A stretch of 64,000 nucleotides of DNA from Paenibacillus sp. TCA20 (GCF_000732325.1 NZ_BBIW01000002.1:62007-126006), one strand, 5' to 3'. Shown: positions 43,834 to 51,824, counted from the first letter of the stretch. Notes: generated by a model not told the origin, from the sequence alone. Numbers and translations are program-made.

Positions 43834-44649
43834 TTATTGGACCATCGTGTTCGGAAAATAGTCATTAAATGCATTTTTTATCTTCGTGTAATCCATGCTG
43901 CTCTCTTCAATGATTACTTTTCGTCTTGCTTTGATCATCACCTGCTCCATATCTGCAAAGCTGCAGCCCTTTAACAACTGAGCAGCGTCATCAATTAAAT
44001 TGGACTCCACAGCCTCATTCCCCATTAACTTAGATATATAACTCCTGCACTCCGTCTCCTCAGGCAGATCATAGTGCATCCGCGTATCAAATCTGCGCCA
44101 AATGGCGTGATCAAGTTCAGCTTGAAGATTGGTGGCAGCTACAAATATACTGGAGCCATCAAATTCGTCCAGGCACTGGAGCAGAGTATTAACAACGCGA
44201 GCCATCTCTTTAACTTCATCAATTGAATCTCTGGCTCTAGCTATAGCATCCACCTCATCCAAGAACAGCACACATGAAGTAGATTTGGCATATTCAAATA
44301 TTTTTCGCAAATTACTGCCTGTTTCCCCCAAATGACTGTGAATGATCGCATCCAAGCGAACCATGATGAGCGGCAGATTCAATCGTTCAGCAATATAAAA
44401 AGCAGTCAGCGTTTTACCTGTACCCGGAGGTCCGAACATCACGATCTTATTCGGCATCGGTACATCAGCAGCTTCAAATTTATCCTGCATTTGTTGAATC
44501 TGCAAAAACTCCTCAACAATCTTGGCATTCGCTTCGTTCAGTACGATATGCTTTACCTTTCTTCTGCACTCAGCTGGACTATATACAGATGCGGCATCGA
44601 TTCCCTTTGATTTTGGCAGCATCTTTGATTTGTTTTTCTGTTGACCCAT
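43834..44649 (-). CDS. AAA+ ATPase under a Zur box
   Basis: 271 residues, one AAA+ module with FtsH/spastin-like motifs: Walker A GPPGTGKT (73-80), Walker B CVLFLDEVDA (126-135), sensor 1 in FVAATNL (N174) and an arginine-finger-like RRFDTR (185-190), then a helical lid. There is no protease, zinc-binding or membrane domain. The first 30 residues are basic. A near-perfect Zur box lies 33 bases upstream, and the next genes downstream are the Zur-controlled ribosomal proteins. A role in zinc-limited growth is inferred, perhaps remodelling ribosomes or zinc proteins. Confidence 0.85.
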   Translation of the reverse strand: MGQQKNKSKMLPKSKGIDAASVYSPAECRRKVKHIVLNEANAKIVEEFLQIQQMQDKFEAADVPMPNKIVMFGPPGTGKTLTAFYIAERLNLPLIMVRLDAIIHSHLGETGSNLRKIFEYAKSTSCVLFLDEVDAIARARDSIDEVKEMARVVNTLLQCLDEFDGSSIFVAATNLQAELDHAIWRRFDTRMHYDLPEETECRSYISKLMGNEAVESNLIDDAAQLLKGCSFADMEQVMIKARRKVIIEESSMDYTKIKNAFNDYFPNTMVQ

Positions 44650-44681
44650 GGAATTCTCCTGTCATATCTGCTTTTATTTAT

Positions 44682-44696
44682 TAGTAATTATTACGA
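44682..44696. promoter_or_regulatory. Zur box upstream of the AAA+ ATPase gene
   Basis: TAGTAATTATTACGA differs from the rpmE2 box at one base. The flanks (TTTATT before and TTAAC after) are shared between the two sites. Confidence 0.85.
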
Positions 44697-44785
44697 TTAA
44701 CAAAGAATATAGTATTGCATTTCTTTATTTTTGTCAAAGTTTTAAAAGGTCCAGGCAGCAGATCACTGATACTACAGGAAAAAGA

Positions 44786-44819
44786 AATAGACCGTCCCTG
44801 TTTAAGGAAACGGCCTATT
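44786..44819 (-). terminator. Terminator after the first DinB gene
   Basis: A ten-base stem (44786-44795 with 44810-44819, one mismatch), with a T-rich run on the minus strand after it (complement of 44778-44787). Confidence 0.6.
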
Positions 44820-44846
44820 CGTCAACCTATCGATCATGGACGACTC

Positions 44847-45317
44847 TTAATCCCATATTCTTATTCTTGGAACCTCTGCAGTCCGTAAGTAATCAAGCAA
44901 TTGACCCGTATGTACAGATTCATGATATGCAATTCTTAATAACATATCTCCGAGTGTTCTTATATACCCAACATCTGAGCGATCAATTTTTATATTCTCC
45001 AGGTCGGATTGTTCAAATGAACTGACTGTTTCGAGAAATGCATTTCTATATGGCGTAGCAAATTCAATTTCTCTTTCCACCGATGTATACGGATGCGACT
45101 CAAATGGTGAAGCAAAGCTCTTTAAACTTCCACGATTTAATATGGCTAAATGGTAATAATGTTCCGATTCTAATACGTGACGAATCATTTCAATGCAGCT
45201 CATTGCTTGATCATCTGGCTTCCAATTCAAATACTCAGAAGGTATGGATGTCCATACTTTCATACTTCTTCTTCGTACTTCTTCAAAATTCAGAATAATC
45301 AGATCCGTGGATTTCAT
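44847..45317 (-). CDS. DinB/YfiT-like putative metal-dependent hydrolase or transferase
   Basis: 156 residues, a four-helix DinB-type protein. Candidate metal histidines are in MIRHVLESEHYY and AYHESVHTGQ. The DinB superfamily includes thiol transferases (bacillithiol-dependent in Bacillota), but most members have no assigned substrate. The ATG at 45317 follows GAGGTG at ten bases; the open frame reaches 45344. It opens an accessory stretch of small unrelated enzymes. Confidence 0.8.
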   Translation of the reverse strand: MKSTDLIILNFEEVRRRSMKVWTSIPSEYLNWKPDDQAMSCIEMIRHVLESEHYYHLAILNRGSLKSFASPFESHPYTSVEREIEFATPYRNAFLETVSSFEQSDLENIKIDRSDVGYIRTLGDMLLRIAYHESVHTGQLLDYLRTAEVPRIRIWD

Positions 45318-45428
45318 CAGATAAAACACCTCATTTTTGTTCAATGCTAGATTTGATTTCAGTCAAATTTTACCTCAAATTATTTCTACGCACAAGTGTT
45401 CTTATATATGAAATCCCGTTGATCTCAT

Positions 45429-45851
45429 TTATTTGATCCCTTCATTAAAATAGGTAATCTCATTGCCGTAGATTAAGCTCCTAAAGCCATTCTTATGATA
45501 AGGCATTAATTCATCTGCCTGTTCGATATCTAACCAAGCAATTTCAGAAATTTCATCTGGTCTCCATATCTCTTCGATCCCTCCAATGATCTCTGCTCTA
45601 AAGGTTATAAATAGTGCATGCTCCTGTAGCTTATCAAATTGGCATTCGTTGATTGCTACAATACCGTAGACTTTAACATCTAGCCCTGTTTCTTCCTTGG
45701 CTTCTCGAACAGCAGCTTGATCTAATGATTCATTAGGCTCGACAGCACCGCCAGGCAGAGACCAACTCGAGCGTCCTACATTCTTGACTGCGAGTACTTT
45801 AGATTTAGATTGATCTGTTATTAAGGAGTATGCTACATTAACTCGTTTCAT
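45429..45851 (-). CDS. Nudix hydrolase
   Basis: 140 residues with a complete Nudix box: GGAVEPNESLDQAAVREAKE followed by ETGL, matching GX5EX7REUXEEXGU. It hydrolyses a nucleoside diphosphate-linked compound; the substrate is unknown. GAAGGGAAG lies before the ATG. It is a single gene in the accessory region. Confidence 0.9.
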   Translation of the reverse strand: MKRVNVAYSLITDQSKSKVLAVKNVGRSSWSLPGGAVEPNESLDQAAVREAKEETGLDVKVYGIVAINECQFDKLQEHALFITFRAEIIGGIEEIWRPDEISEIAWLDIEQADELMPYHKNGFRSLIYGNEITYFNEGIK

Positions 45852-45919
45852 GGATTCTACTTCCCTTCTGATTTCCTATCTGCATTTGAACGGGAGGGTT
45901 GGGCATGGAAAAACAAGAC

Positions 45920-45947
45920 GGAAGCCGCTTTGTCTATGCAGCTTCCG
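45920..45947 (-). terminator. Terminator after the second DinB gene
   Basis: CGGAAGC and GCTTCCG arms at 45920-45926 and 45941-45947, with an A-rich stretch to the left that gives T residues on the minus strand. Confidence 0.5.
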
Positions 45948-45965
45948 CCCGAATCTTCTTAACGT

Positions 45966-46475
45966 CTAACTTAGGTACCGTGTGCGGATGACCCCCATAT
46001 GGTGGAGTTCATGTCCCGTAATACCGTACGCGAGGGCACGCACGGTAATGTTTACGTCGTTAGCCGTGCCCTTACGAGACCAGGCCTCCACCGGCAGCCC
46101 GCGTAGCAGCGTTATCGTCGCTTGTCTTACGGCCATGTAGTCTTCGGCCAATTGCGCAATTGTCCAGTTTCCAAAAGGAGGAATGAACACCTCCTGGTCG
46201 AACCCGGGCAGAGGTGTCTGGTCTCCTCTTGCAAACCGGAGCAGGCGATACGTCATGACCCGCTCCGAGTCCACAATGTGGCCCACGACTTCTTTAAGCG
46301 TCCATTTTCCTTCGGCATACTGATAAGCACCTTGGCTTTCTGTCAAGGATGACAGCAGCTTCGTCATTTGCTTTTCCTGTGCGAGCAAGATGTCAATGAT
46401 GTTGCCTTCCGGAACTAACCGGATATACGCACCAATATCACCAGCGTATTCTTCTTCTGACGGCTTTTGGTTCAT
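45966..46475 (-). CDS. DinB family protein
   Basis: 169 residues of the DinB/YfiT superfamily, with metal-site histidines in VVGHIVDSERVM and GITGHELHHMGVI. It resembles proteins annotated as bacillithiol transferase-like, but the substrate is unknown. Base composition is clearly more GC-rich than that of its neighbours, for example around 46010-46110, which suggests a separate origin. The ATG at 46475 follows GAGAGGGG. A conserved CGTGAGTATGTTGTTA motif lies upstream at 46540. Confidence 0.85.
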   Translation of the reverse strand: MNQKPSEEEYAGDIGAYIRLVPEGNIIDILLAQEKQMTKLLSSLTESQGAYQYAEGKWTLKEVVGHIVDSERVMTYRLLRFARGDQTPLPGFDQEVFIPPFGNWTIAQLAEDYMAVRQATITLLRGLPVEAWSRKGTANDVNITVRALAYGITGHELHHMGVIRTRYLS

Positions 46476-46682
46476 GAGTGGTCCCCTCTCTATGAATATA
46501 TGGAAGATTATAGCGCTCATTTTCAGATATTACCACCGACGTGAGTATGTTGTTAAAAAATCCTGCCTTCTCTAAGTTATACTCCGATTAGTCCATCTTA
46601 TTAACTTTAATTTTCTTAGCTAATATCCATCCATTTAATCCAAATGAAGAAGAGATGATGTAGTATACATATCCTTCATTAA

Positions 46683-46850
46683 CTAATATTTTTTGTATAC
46701 TTTAAACTCACAGATAATTTCACTTTCTTGTTCAAAATAATCGATAAGTACAAGATCCTTATGATCTTCGCCAACACTTTCTACTATGTTTTTTCTAAGT
46801 TGTTTAAATCTTAATTTATCAATAAGTGCTGCCCTGGAATTTGATTTCAT
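46683..46850 (-). CDS. Possible small protein (55 residues)
   Basis: An open frame from ATG 46850 to TAG 46683 with a basic N-terminal half (DKLRFKQLRKNIVES) and an acidic or aromatic second half (LVLIDYFEQESEIICEF). The ribosome binding site is weak (AAAGA). The composition looks coding, but no family is recognised; it could be a remnant of a longer gene in this AT-rich stretch. Confidence 0.35.
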   Translation of the reverse strand: MKSNSRAALIDKLRFKQLRKNIVESVGEDHKDLVLIDYFEQESEIICEFKVYKKY

Positions 46851-46858
46851 TTAATTCT

Positions 46859-46887
46859 TTGATACATCTTTTCAATTATGGTAGTAT
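46859..46887 (+). promoter_or_regulatory. Promoter of the copy 1 antisense RNA
   Basis: TTGATA (46859-46864) and TAGTAT (46882-46887) with a 17-base spacer, upstream of a conserved non-coding segment. Confidence 0.65.
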
Positions 46888-46893
46888 ATATTT

Positions 46894-47009
46894 AATAAAG
46901 ACCAAGTGCTCTAACACTTGGTCCATACAATTGGCTTGGATGGGTAGTCCCTTCTTAGTCAATACGGAGATAGACCCACCTTTGGCTGCAACCTTGGGGT
47001 GGTTTTTTT
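46894..47009 (+). ncRNA. Putative antisense RNA antitoxin (RatA-like), copy 1
   Basis: A predicted RNA of about 115 bases, starting after the -10 at 46887. It has a 5' hairpin (46900-46908 with 46915-46923) and ends in a CCACC/GGTGG hairpin with a T-run at 47003-47009. It runs opposite to the toxin gene and overlaps the 3' untranslated part of its mRNA, as in txpA/ratA. The same 5' hairpin read on the minus strand is followed by TTTATT and could end the toxin mRNA. Confidence 0.6.
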
Positions 47010-47103
47010 ACTTTCTCTTGTTGTTATTATTAATGTATGTTAAAAGAGCAAGAATGAATGTTCCAAAAAGGAGCATAATCGTTATTGCGTCTTTTGCTTC
47101 CAT
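47008..47103 (-). CDS. TxpA/holin-like type I toxin peptide, copy 1
   Basis: 31 residues: MEAKDAITIM, one membrane helix (LLFGTFILALLTYI) and a polar tail NNNNKRK. This is the common small holin-like toxin pattern of Bacillota type I systems. AAAGGAGGTG precedes the ATG. In the leader, CATGG (47101-47105) and CCATG (47129-47133) can pair and hide both the ribosome site and the start codon. An antisense RNA is predicted on the opposite strand. Toxicity is inferred from family. Confidence 0.8.
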   Translation of the reverse strand: MEAKDAITIMLLFGTFILALLTYINNNNKRK

Positions 47104-47179
47104 GGCTTCACCTCCTTTCGAAGGGAAACCATGCCCACCAATCAGCTCTTCTATTTAAATTCTTGATTGATCCATTCTT

Positions 47180-47582
47180 TCATTCTATTTCTTTAGGTCC
47201 AATGATCGTCTTTATACGTTCTTGTTCTTCACTCTTATTCAAATACTCGAAAAATCCAAGACGATTTCCCCAAGGATCTGAAAAGGTTCCCCATTTGACT
47301 GAAACCTCGGGTCTTAAGTATATTTCAAAATCGTTTATTTTTAATAATTTTACAAGTATATCTCTTTTAGCCTCAATATTTGTTGTTCCCAAACGTAATG
47401 GACCATTACCTTCAGTAGGTGTTCCTTCAGCAACCTGTAACCAGCACCCAGGGATTAGCTCCCACTCAGCAAATTCCCCAATGTGGTATAACGTCAGGTT
47501 TTCTATTTAAGAGTATTTCATACCACTTTTGTCCCTCTTCAATATTAGATACCCGAACTTGAGTAGTCACTTCAAAGATCAT
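47180..47582 (-). pseudogene. VOC/glyoxalase family protein, frameshifted
   Basis: The ATG at 47582 with GGAGGG upstream opens MIFEVTTQVRVSNIEEG and QKWYEILLNRKPDVIPH, then hits a stop near 47466 because of one extra base at about 47480-47482. In the next frame the protein continues as GEFAEWELIPGCWLQVAEGT and ends with TFSDPWGNRLGFFEYL, the typical glyoxalase/VOC C-terminus. Together they give about 133 residues, a normal length for the family. It is either a disrupted gene or a sequencing error. Confidence 0.72.
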
Positions 47583-47609
47583 TTTATGCCCTCCAAAATA
47601 ATATGATAA

Positions 47610-47760
47610 TCTTTTAACAATCCCATACTGGCTTAAGTGGCGCATGCCCCGGGTCCGACAGACTTAGCCAGTGCAGAGTTGTCCAGCTGCTCCCGCTTCC
47701 CCGAAATTCTCTGCCGAACCGAGAGATGGATATCTCAGTGCGTGAATATGTTGTTATAGG
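47610..47760. repeat. Structured intergenic element with CGTGAATATGTTGTTATAGG end
   Basis: About 150 non-coding bases between the VOC and GNAT genes with several short hairpins (GAGAT/ATCTC, CTCT/GAGAG). The right end, CGTGAATATGTTGTTATAGG (47741-47760), recurs at 46540 and 48539, and inverted at 48411. It may be an attC-like or other recombination-associated repeat. Confidence 0.4.
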
Positions 47761-47796
47761 AGGTCAACGCCTATTCGATCCACTAACACCAATTAT

Positions 47797-48357
47797 TTAT
47801 TTAACTAGAGCATATATATGAGTATCTCTTGTTTGACTTTTATCTACTGATAAATCATCACATCTTAATGTACCTTCAAATTGAAAGCCTATCCGTTCTG
47901 GAATAGCCTTACTTTTATAATTTAAAGTATCACAACGAATTTCTACTCTTCTAGCCTTCAACTCTGCAAAGGCAAAATTTGTTATCCCTTGCACTGCTTC
48001 AGTCATATATCCATTTCCACTCTTACGCGTATCAATCCAGTAACCGATTTCGAATTTGCCAATCTCCCAATCTGGCCTATGCAATCCAGATGAACCAATG
48101 AATTGGTTAGTTTCTTTATCAAATATCAGAAATCTCAGATCTTCTCTCTTAATGAACTTTACATGTGCTTCTCGTAGATTTGCTTCGATTGTCTGTTCAC
48201 TTTGTTCGTATTGTGCAAAAGGTAACCATTGCTTGAGCTCATTGATCGATGAGATTATACTTTCGTACACTATTTTGCCATCACCAGGTTGAGGTATTCT
48301 GATCAATAGCCTTTCTGTTGTAAATTGGTTTGGAAAGTCAATTAGTATTGGATTCAT
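47797..48357 (-). CDS. GNAT family acetyltransferase, RimJ/RimL type
   Basis: 186 residues of the ribosomal-protein acetyltransferase-like subgroup: FTTERLLIRIPQPGDG near the start, FIGSSGLHRPDWEIGKFEIG, and the acetyl-CoA loop RKSGNGYMTEAVQGITNFAF. The substrate is unknown; relatives modify ribosomal protein N-termini or antibiotics. AGAGGGGATT precedes the ATG. It is flanked on both sides by structured repeats, like a gene cassette. Confidence 0.87.
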   Translation of the reverse strand: MNPILIDFPNQFTTERLLIRIPQPGDGKIVYESIISSINELKQWLPFAQYEQSEQTIEANLREAHVKFIKREDLRFLIFDKETNQFIGSSGLHRPDWEIGKFEIGYWIDTRKSGNGYMTEAVQGITNFAFAELKARRVEIRCDTLNYKSKAIPERIGFQFEGTLRCDDLSVDKSQTRDTHIYALVK

Positions 48358-48410
48358 TCTTTAATCCCCTCTGTATTTTTTGTTGGTTTTATCCGATCTT
48401 GAGTTGATTT

Positions 48411-48560
48411 CCTATAACGTTCTTGTATTCACGAAACGCCCCAGCCATAGATAGCTCTTATCTTGGGCTGGGGCGTTTGTTGTCTGAACTTCTTCCACGA
48501 TTATACATCTAAACAACCGAGGGGCGATAGCCCCGATGCGTGAATACTATGTTATATGAT
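48411..48560. repeat. Structured element with inverted-repeat ends (attC-like architecture)
   Basis: Begins CCTATAACGTTCTTGTATTC (then ACG) and ends CGTGAATACTATGTTATA, which are imperfect inverted copies. Inside are a strong 12-base hairpin (AACGCCCCAGCC with GGCTGGGGCGTT) and a GGGGC/GCCCC hairpin. No coding frame. It lies just upstream of the GNAT gene. Confidence 0.5.
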
Positions 48561-48634
48561 GGGGATGTCATCTTCGTTTTACCGTTCAACTTATCACTTT
48601 TTTCTTATTATCACTTTCAATATTATTTCACGCT

Positions 48635-48662
48635 TTGATACATTTTATCTTTGTGATATTAT
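48635..48662 (+). promoter_or_regulatory. Promoter of the copy 2 antisense RNA
   Basis: TTGATA (48635-48640) and TATTAT (48657-48662), spacer 16 bases, equivalent in place to the copy 1 promoter. Confidence 0.6.
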
Positions 48663-48668
48663 ATATGT

Positions 48669-48786
48669 AATAAAGACCAAGTGCAGCGAACACTTGGTCA
48701 GTACAATTGGCTTGGATGGTCTATTCCCTTCTAAGTCGTAAAGGAACAAAACCCACCTCTGGCCTCAACCTTTGGGTGGGTTTTTA
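48669..48786 (+). ncRNA. Putative antisense RNA antitoxin (RatA-like), copy 2
   Basis: Same plan as copy 1: a 5' hairpin (48675-48683 with 48691-48699), then a terminator with ACCCACC/GGGTGGGT arms and TTTTT at 48781-48785. It overlaps the 3' region of the toxin transcript on the opposite strand. Confidence 0.6.
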
Positions 48787-48879
48787 CTTTTTCTTGTTGT
48801 TATTATTGATGTATGTTAAAAGAGCAAGAATGAACGTCCCAAAGAGGAACATAATCGTTAATGCATCTTTCACTTCCAT
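48784..48879 (-). CDS. TxpA/holin-like type I toxin peptide, copy 2
   Basis: 31 residues, MEVKDALTIM then the membrane helix FLFGTFILALLTYI and a NNNNKKK tail; four residues differ clearly from copy 1 (V3, L7, F11, K30). AAAGGAGGTG precedes the ATG, and the CATGG/CCATG pair (48877-48881, 48905-48909) can fold back over the start, as in copy 1. The frame is intact. Confidence 0.8.
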   Translation of the reverse strand: MEVKDALTIMFLFGTFILALLTYINNNNKKK

Positions 48880-48909
48880 GGCTTCACCTCCTTTCGAAGG
48901 GAAACCATG

Positions 48910-49178
48910 CCCACCCAAGATTCAATTGTAGTTATATTTTACCTTTATTTATAACTGCGTACAAGTGTTCTTGATTTGTATTACAATCTCTATCTTGCAT
49001 CCCTTTCATATAACTCTCTTATGTCTGAACTTCAGAAATATTCTCAAACAACCCATACTTACAAACTTCAAACAACGAGATTATCTGTACAACAACCATC
49101 ACGATGCTTCAACAAGAATAATGCATGGTGTCTAACTTCCTAATTATACAATGAGATACTAATCTACTGACCTAACTC
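48910..49178. other. Intergenic region with no gene seen
   Basis: About 270 AT-rich bases between toxin copy 2 and the next gene. It contains CAAGTGTTCTT, also seen near 45390, but no frame with a ribosome binding site. The toxin promoter should lie here; no clear hexamers were picked out. Confidence 0.4.
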
Positions 49179-49592
49179 TTAAGTTTGTCTCAACCAACCC
49201 TTCTCTAGCACAATGCCAAATAAGACTGGTGGAATGAATGAACTAAAGTAGAGCATATACCAATCCGGATTAAATACGAAGTGCAGCAATATCCCTGAAA
49301 GTACGCATATAAACAAATAGTAGACGATTTTACTCAGCTGGGTTAAACCTCTCAGCCGGTCATGCAGCAGCAGCATTACAAAAAAGAATAGAAATATGAT
49401 TATCGTAAGTGGAATGATCAACCCTATAAAGAAAGAAAAGAAGCCGCTAACCGAACGAAAATAGGCATTAAAACCGTCATCGTGTGGATTCATTGAGCTA
49501 AGAACATACAAGGTAATTATTTCGGTTATGGTGCTAATGATGACCCATAATACGAATTTGCTAAATTTGTCAGACCCCTCATTCTTGTTCAC
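49179..49592 (-). CDS. Hypothetical membrane protein
   Basis: 137 residues with four hydrophobic helices (VLWVIISTITEIITLYVLS, FFSFFIGLIIPLTIIIFLFF, IVYYLFICVLSGILLHFVF, SFIPPVLFGIVLEKG) and short charged ends. No motif is recognised. AGGGAGGGATTG lies before the ATG. Single gene. Confidence 0.65.
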   Translation of the reverse strand: MNKNEGSDKFSKFVLWVIISTITEIITLYVLSSMNPHDDGFNAYFRSVSGFFSFFIGLIIPLTIIIFLFFFVMLLLHDRLRGLTQLSKIVYYLFICVLSGILLHFVFNPDWYMLYFSSFIPPVLFGIVLEKGWLRQT

Positions 49593-49697
49593 AACAATCC
49601 CTCCCTAGAGTAAGACGTTTCGTCTGTCTTGAAAGTTGTTAGCTCCCTTACATAAAAGAAAGACCACCATATTTGATGGCAGCCTCTCTATTTATAC

Positions 49698-51716
49698 TTA
49701 ACTACTAACTCTCTCCGGTACTTGAAAGTCCTCAATCCACTGTCCTATCCGCTCATTCTTCATCGGTTTTCCATAGTAATACCCTTGCATGACATAACAT
49801 CCAAGCTCAGTTAAGAACTCGATATGCTCCTCATTCTCTACTCCCTCCGCAATGACTTCCAGCTGGAGCTTCTCCGCCATCAATATAATGGCATGAACGA
49901 TCGCACGTTTACTCGGTGTGTCCAGGTCGTATGTAAACAGCCGATCGAGCTTCAATGTGTCGATCGGAAGTCGGTCCAGTAATCCGATTGAGGAATAACC
50001 TGTGCCAAAATCATCCATGGAGACACGGACTCCTGTATTTCGAATTCGATGCAGCTGCGAAATGATGTCATTGATATCGTGAAACACCATGGACTCCGTA
50101 ATTTCGAGCTCAAGCATCTCTGGCTCCAGCCGAGTCTCTTGTAGTACCCATGGGATTAACTCCGTCAGGTTATCCGTCTGAAATAGCCGAACCGATAAGT
50201 TGACCGAAATGGGTTGATGAATCCTCTGCGACTGCCATTCTTTACACTGGCGGCAAGCTTCTAACAGCACCCATTTGGTCATCGGTATCACCAGTCCCGT
50301 CTCTTCGGCAATCGGAATGAATTCACCTGGAGATATCTGACCTAATCGAGGATGCTCCCATCTGATCAGAGCCTCAAATCCGACCAGGCTGTTCGTCCGC
50401 ACATTACACTTCGGCTGGTACACCATATAGAACTGCTGCTGCTCGATTGCAAGCTGCAAATCCTTCTCCAGCTCCATCTTCCTTACTTCTTTGACACCCA
50501 TATCCTCCGTATAGATGCAATATTGATTTTTGCCGAGTCCTTTAGCCTTGTACATGGCGGTATCCGCCGTTTTTAACAGACTAGACCGCTCTGTATGCTG
50601 AATGGATCCGATGCTGATTCCAATACTGCCTGTCACATAGAGCTCATTTCCTTCAATGCGATGGACCCTCTTTATTTCTTTGATGATTCTCTCCGCATAA
50701 GCTTCTGCTTGTTGTAAGCTGCAATTCTTAATGATGAACAAGAACTCATCCCCACCAATTCGAAAAGCCTGCAGATCAACAGCTATAAACGGTTTTAAGC
50801 GGGTGCCTACCTCCTGAATGAGCAGATCACCGATGTCATGGCCCAAGGTATCGTTAATCGCTTTGAACTGATCCAGGTCCAGAAATAACACGGCCAGCTC
50901 TTCATCGCCTGCATAAGTATCAAAGAATCGATTCATCTCATTGCGATTAGGCAGCCCTGTAAGACTGTCCTCGTAGGCCATTCTCTCAAGCACATGGCGG
51001 TCAAGAAATAAGGCGCACCATGACACAAGTAAAATAATGAATGTAGCCACCGTCACTCCGTACAATAAAAACAAATCCACCGAAGCTGCGTGATCATGTG
51101 TCGGCATCTGATCATGACCTGTGAATGTAGCGGCCTTCATACCTGTGTAATGCATTCCGCAGACCGCAAAGCCCATAACGATGGAGGATACCCATTTCAA
51201 CCAGCTGGCAGAGGCTTGATTCCGGAATTTCAAGAACAAGAACAGCGCTGCATACGATGCGGCATAAGCGATGAGCGCAGACAGGATCCACAGCACGGGA
51301 TCATAGCTGATGTCCATCGGCATGATCATAGCTTCCATCCCTACATAATGCATCATAATGATCCCACTGCCCATGAAAAACCCGCCGAATGCAATTTTCA
51401 ACCGGCTGACATTTTGGGGCTTGGTGATGTAAAACGCAATAAAGGAGGAAACGACACTCGCTACCATAGAGAGCACCGTAAGCCACACATCGTATTCCAC
51501 GGCCGTATGCACATGAAAGGCCAGCATTCCGACAAAATGCATTGACCATATGCCAGCTCCCATCACTAGGGCTCCGGCAAACAGCCAGAATAGCTGCATT
51601 TTACCTTTAGAGTTTGATATTTTAGATGTGATACTGAGAGCAGAATAAGAAGCCAGAATGGCAATAATAATGGAGAGCACTACAATATAGTAGTTGTAAC
51701 CCCCTTGAATAATCAT
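49698..51716 (-). CDS. MHYT-GGDEF-EAL cyclic di-GMP signalling protein
   Basis: 672 residues. The N-terminal MHYT sensor has seven membrane helices and three motifs: MHFVGM (59-64), MHYVGM (122-127) and MHYTGM (188-193), proposed to bind a metal or a diatomic gas. The GGDEF domain has an intact GGDEF at 321-325. The EAL domain starts with EAL at 448-450 and keeps ISVNLS, ITES, DDFGTGYSS, LKLD and AEGVE. Both cyclase and phosphodiesterase sites look complete; no RxxD inhibitory site precedes GGDEF. AGGAGTG lies before the ATG. A single gene, likely affecting motility or biofilm. Confidence 0.92.
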   Translation of the reverse strand: MIIQGGYNYYIVVLSIIIAILASYSALSITSKISNSKGKMQLFWLFAGALVMGAGIWSMHFVGMLAFHVHTAVEYDVWLTVLSMVASVVSSFIAFYITKPQNVSRLKIAFGGFFMGSGIIMMHYVGMEAMIMPMDISYDPVLWILSALIAYAASYAALFLFLKFRNQASASWLKWVSSIVMGFAVCGMHYTGMKAATFTGHDQMPTHDHAASVDLFLLYGVTVATFIILLVSWCALFLDRHVLERMAYEDSLTGLPNRNEMNRFFDTYAGDEELAVLFLDLDQFKAINDTLGHDIGDLLIQEVGTRLKPFIAVDLQAFRIGGDEFLFIIKNCSLQQAEAYAERIIKEIKRVHRIEGNELYVTGSIGISIGSIQHTERSSLLKTADTAMYKAKGLGKNQYCIYTEDMGVKEVRKMELEKDLQLAIEQQQFYMVYQPKCNVRTNSLVGFEALIRWEHPRLGQISPGEFIPIAEETGLVIPMTKWVLLEACRQCKEWQSQRIHQPISVNLSVRLFQTDNLTELIPWVLQETRLEPEMLELEITESMVFHDINDIISQLHRIRNTGVRVSMDDFGTGYSSIGLLDRLPIDTLKLDRLFTYDLDTPSKRAIVHAIILMAEKLQLEVIAEGVENEEHIEFLTELGCYVMQGYYYGKPMKNERIGQWIEDFQVPERVSS

Positions 51717-51824
51717 TTTTTCACTCCTATGTATTCAGAAATGTTTCGCTCAGAGGATCATAATACAGCAGACTCTATATAATATCGTCACAATGATCGA
51801 ATCCATTTATCCTATCCAAGCAAA

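Larger units (their letters stand above)
46859..47140. repeat. Type I toxin/antisense module, copy 1 of 2
   Basis: A segment of about 280 bases that is strongly similar to 48635-48916 in the same orientation. It runs from an antisense promoter, through a hairpin and bidirectional terminators, to the toxin frame and its leader. The offset is 1,776 bases for most features. Confidence 0.8.
48635..48916. repeat. Type I toxin/antisense module, copy 2 of 2
   Basis: Second copy of the 46859-47140 segment, same orientation, with many substitutions but one-base length differences only (antisense promoter spacer and hairpin loop). Confidence 0.8.

Noticed and set aside
46826..47158. 110-residue plus-strand frame across toxin copy 1
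   Set aside because: It reads through the antisense RNA, its terminator and the reverse of the toxin gene; the promoter and hairpins fit a non-coding RNA better.
51090..51545. 151-residue plus-strand frame opposite the MHYT domain
   Set aside because: His-rich translation is the mirror of MHYT motifs on the other strand.
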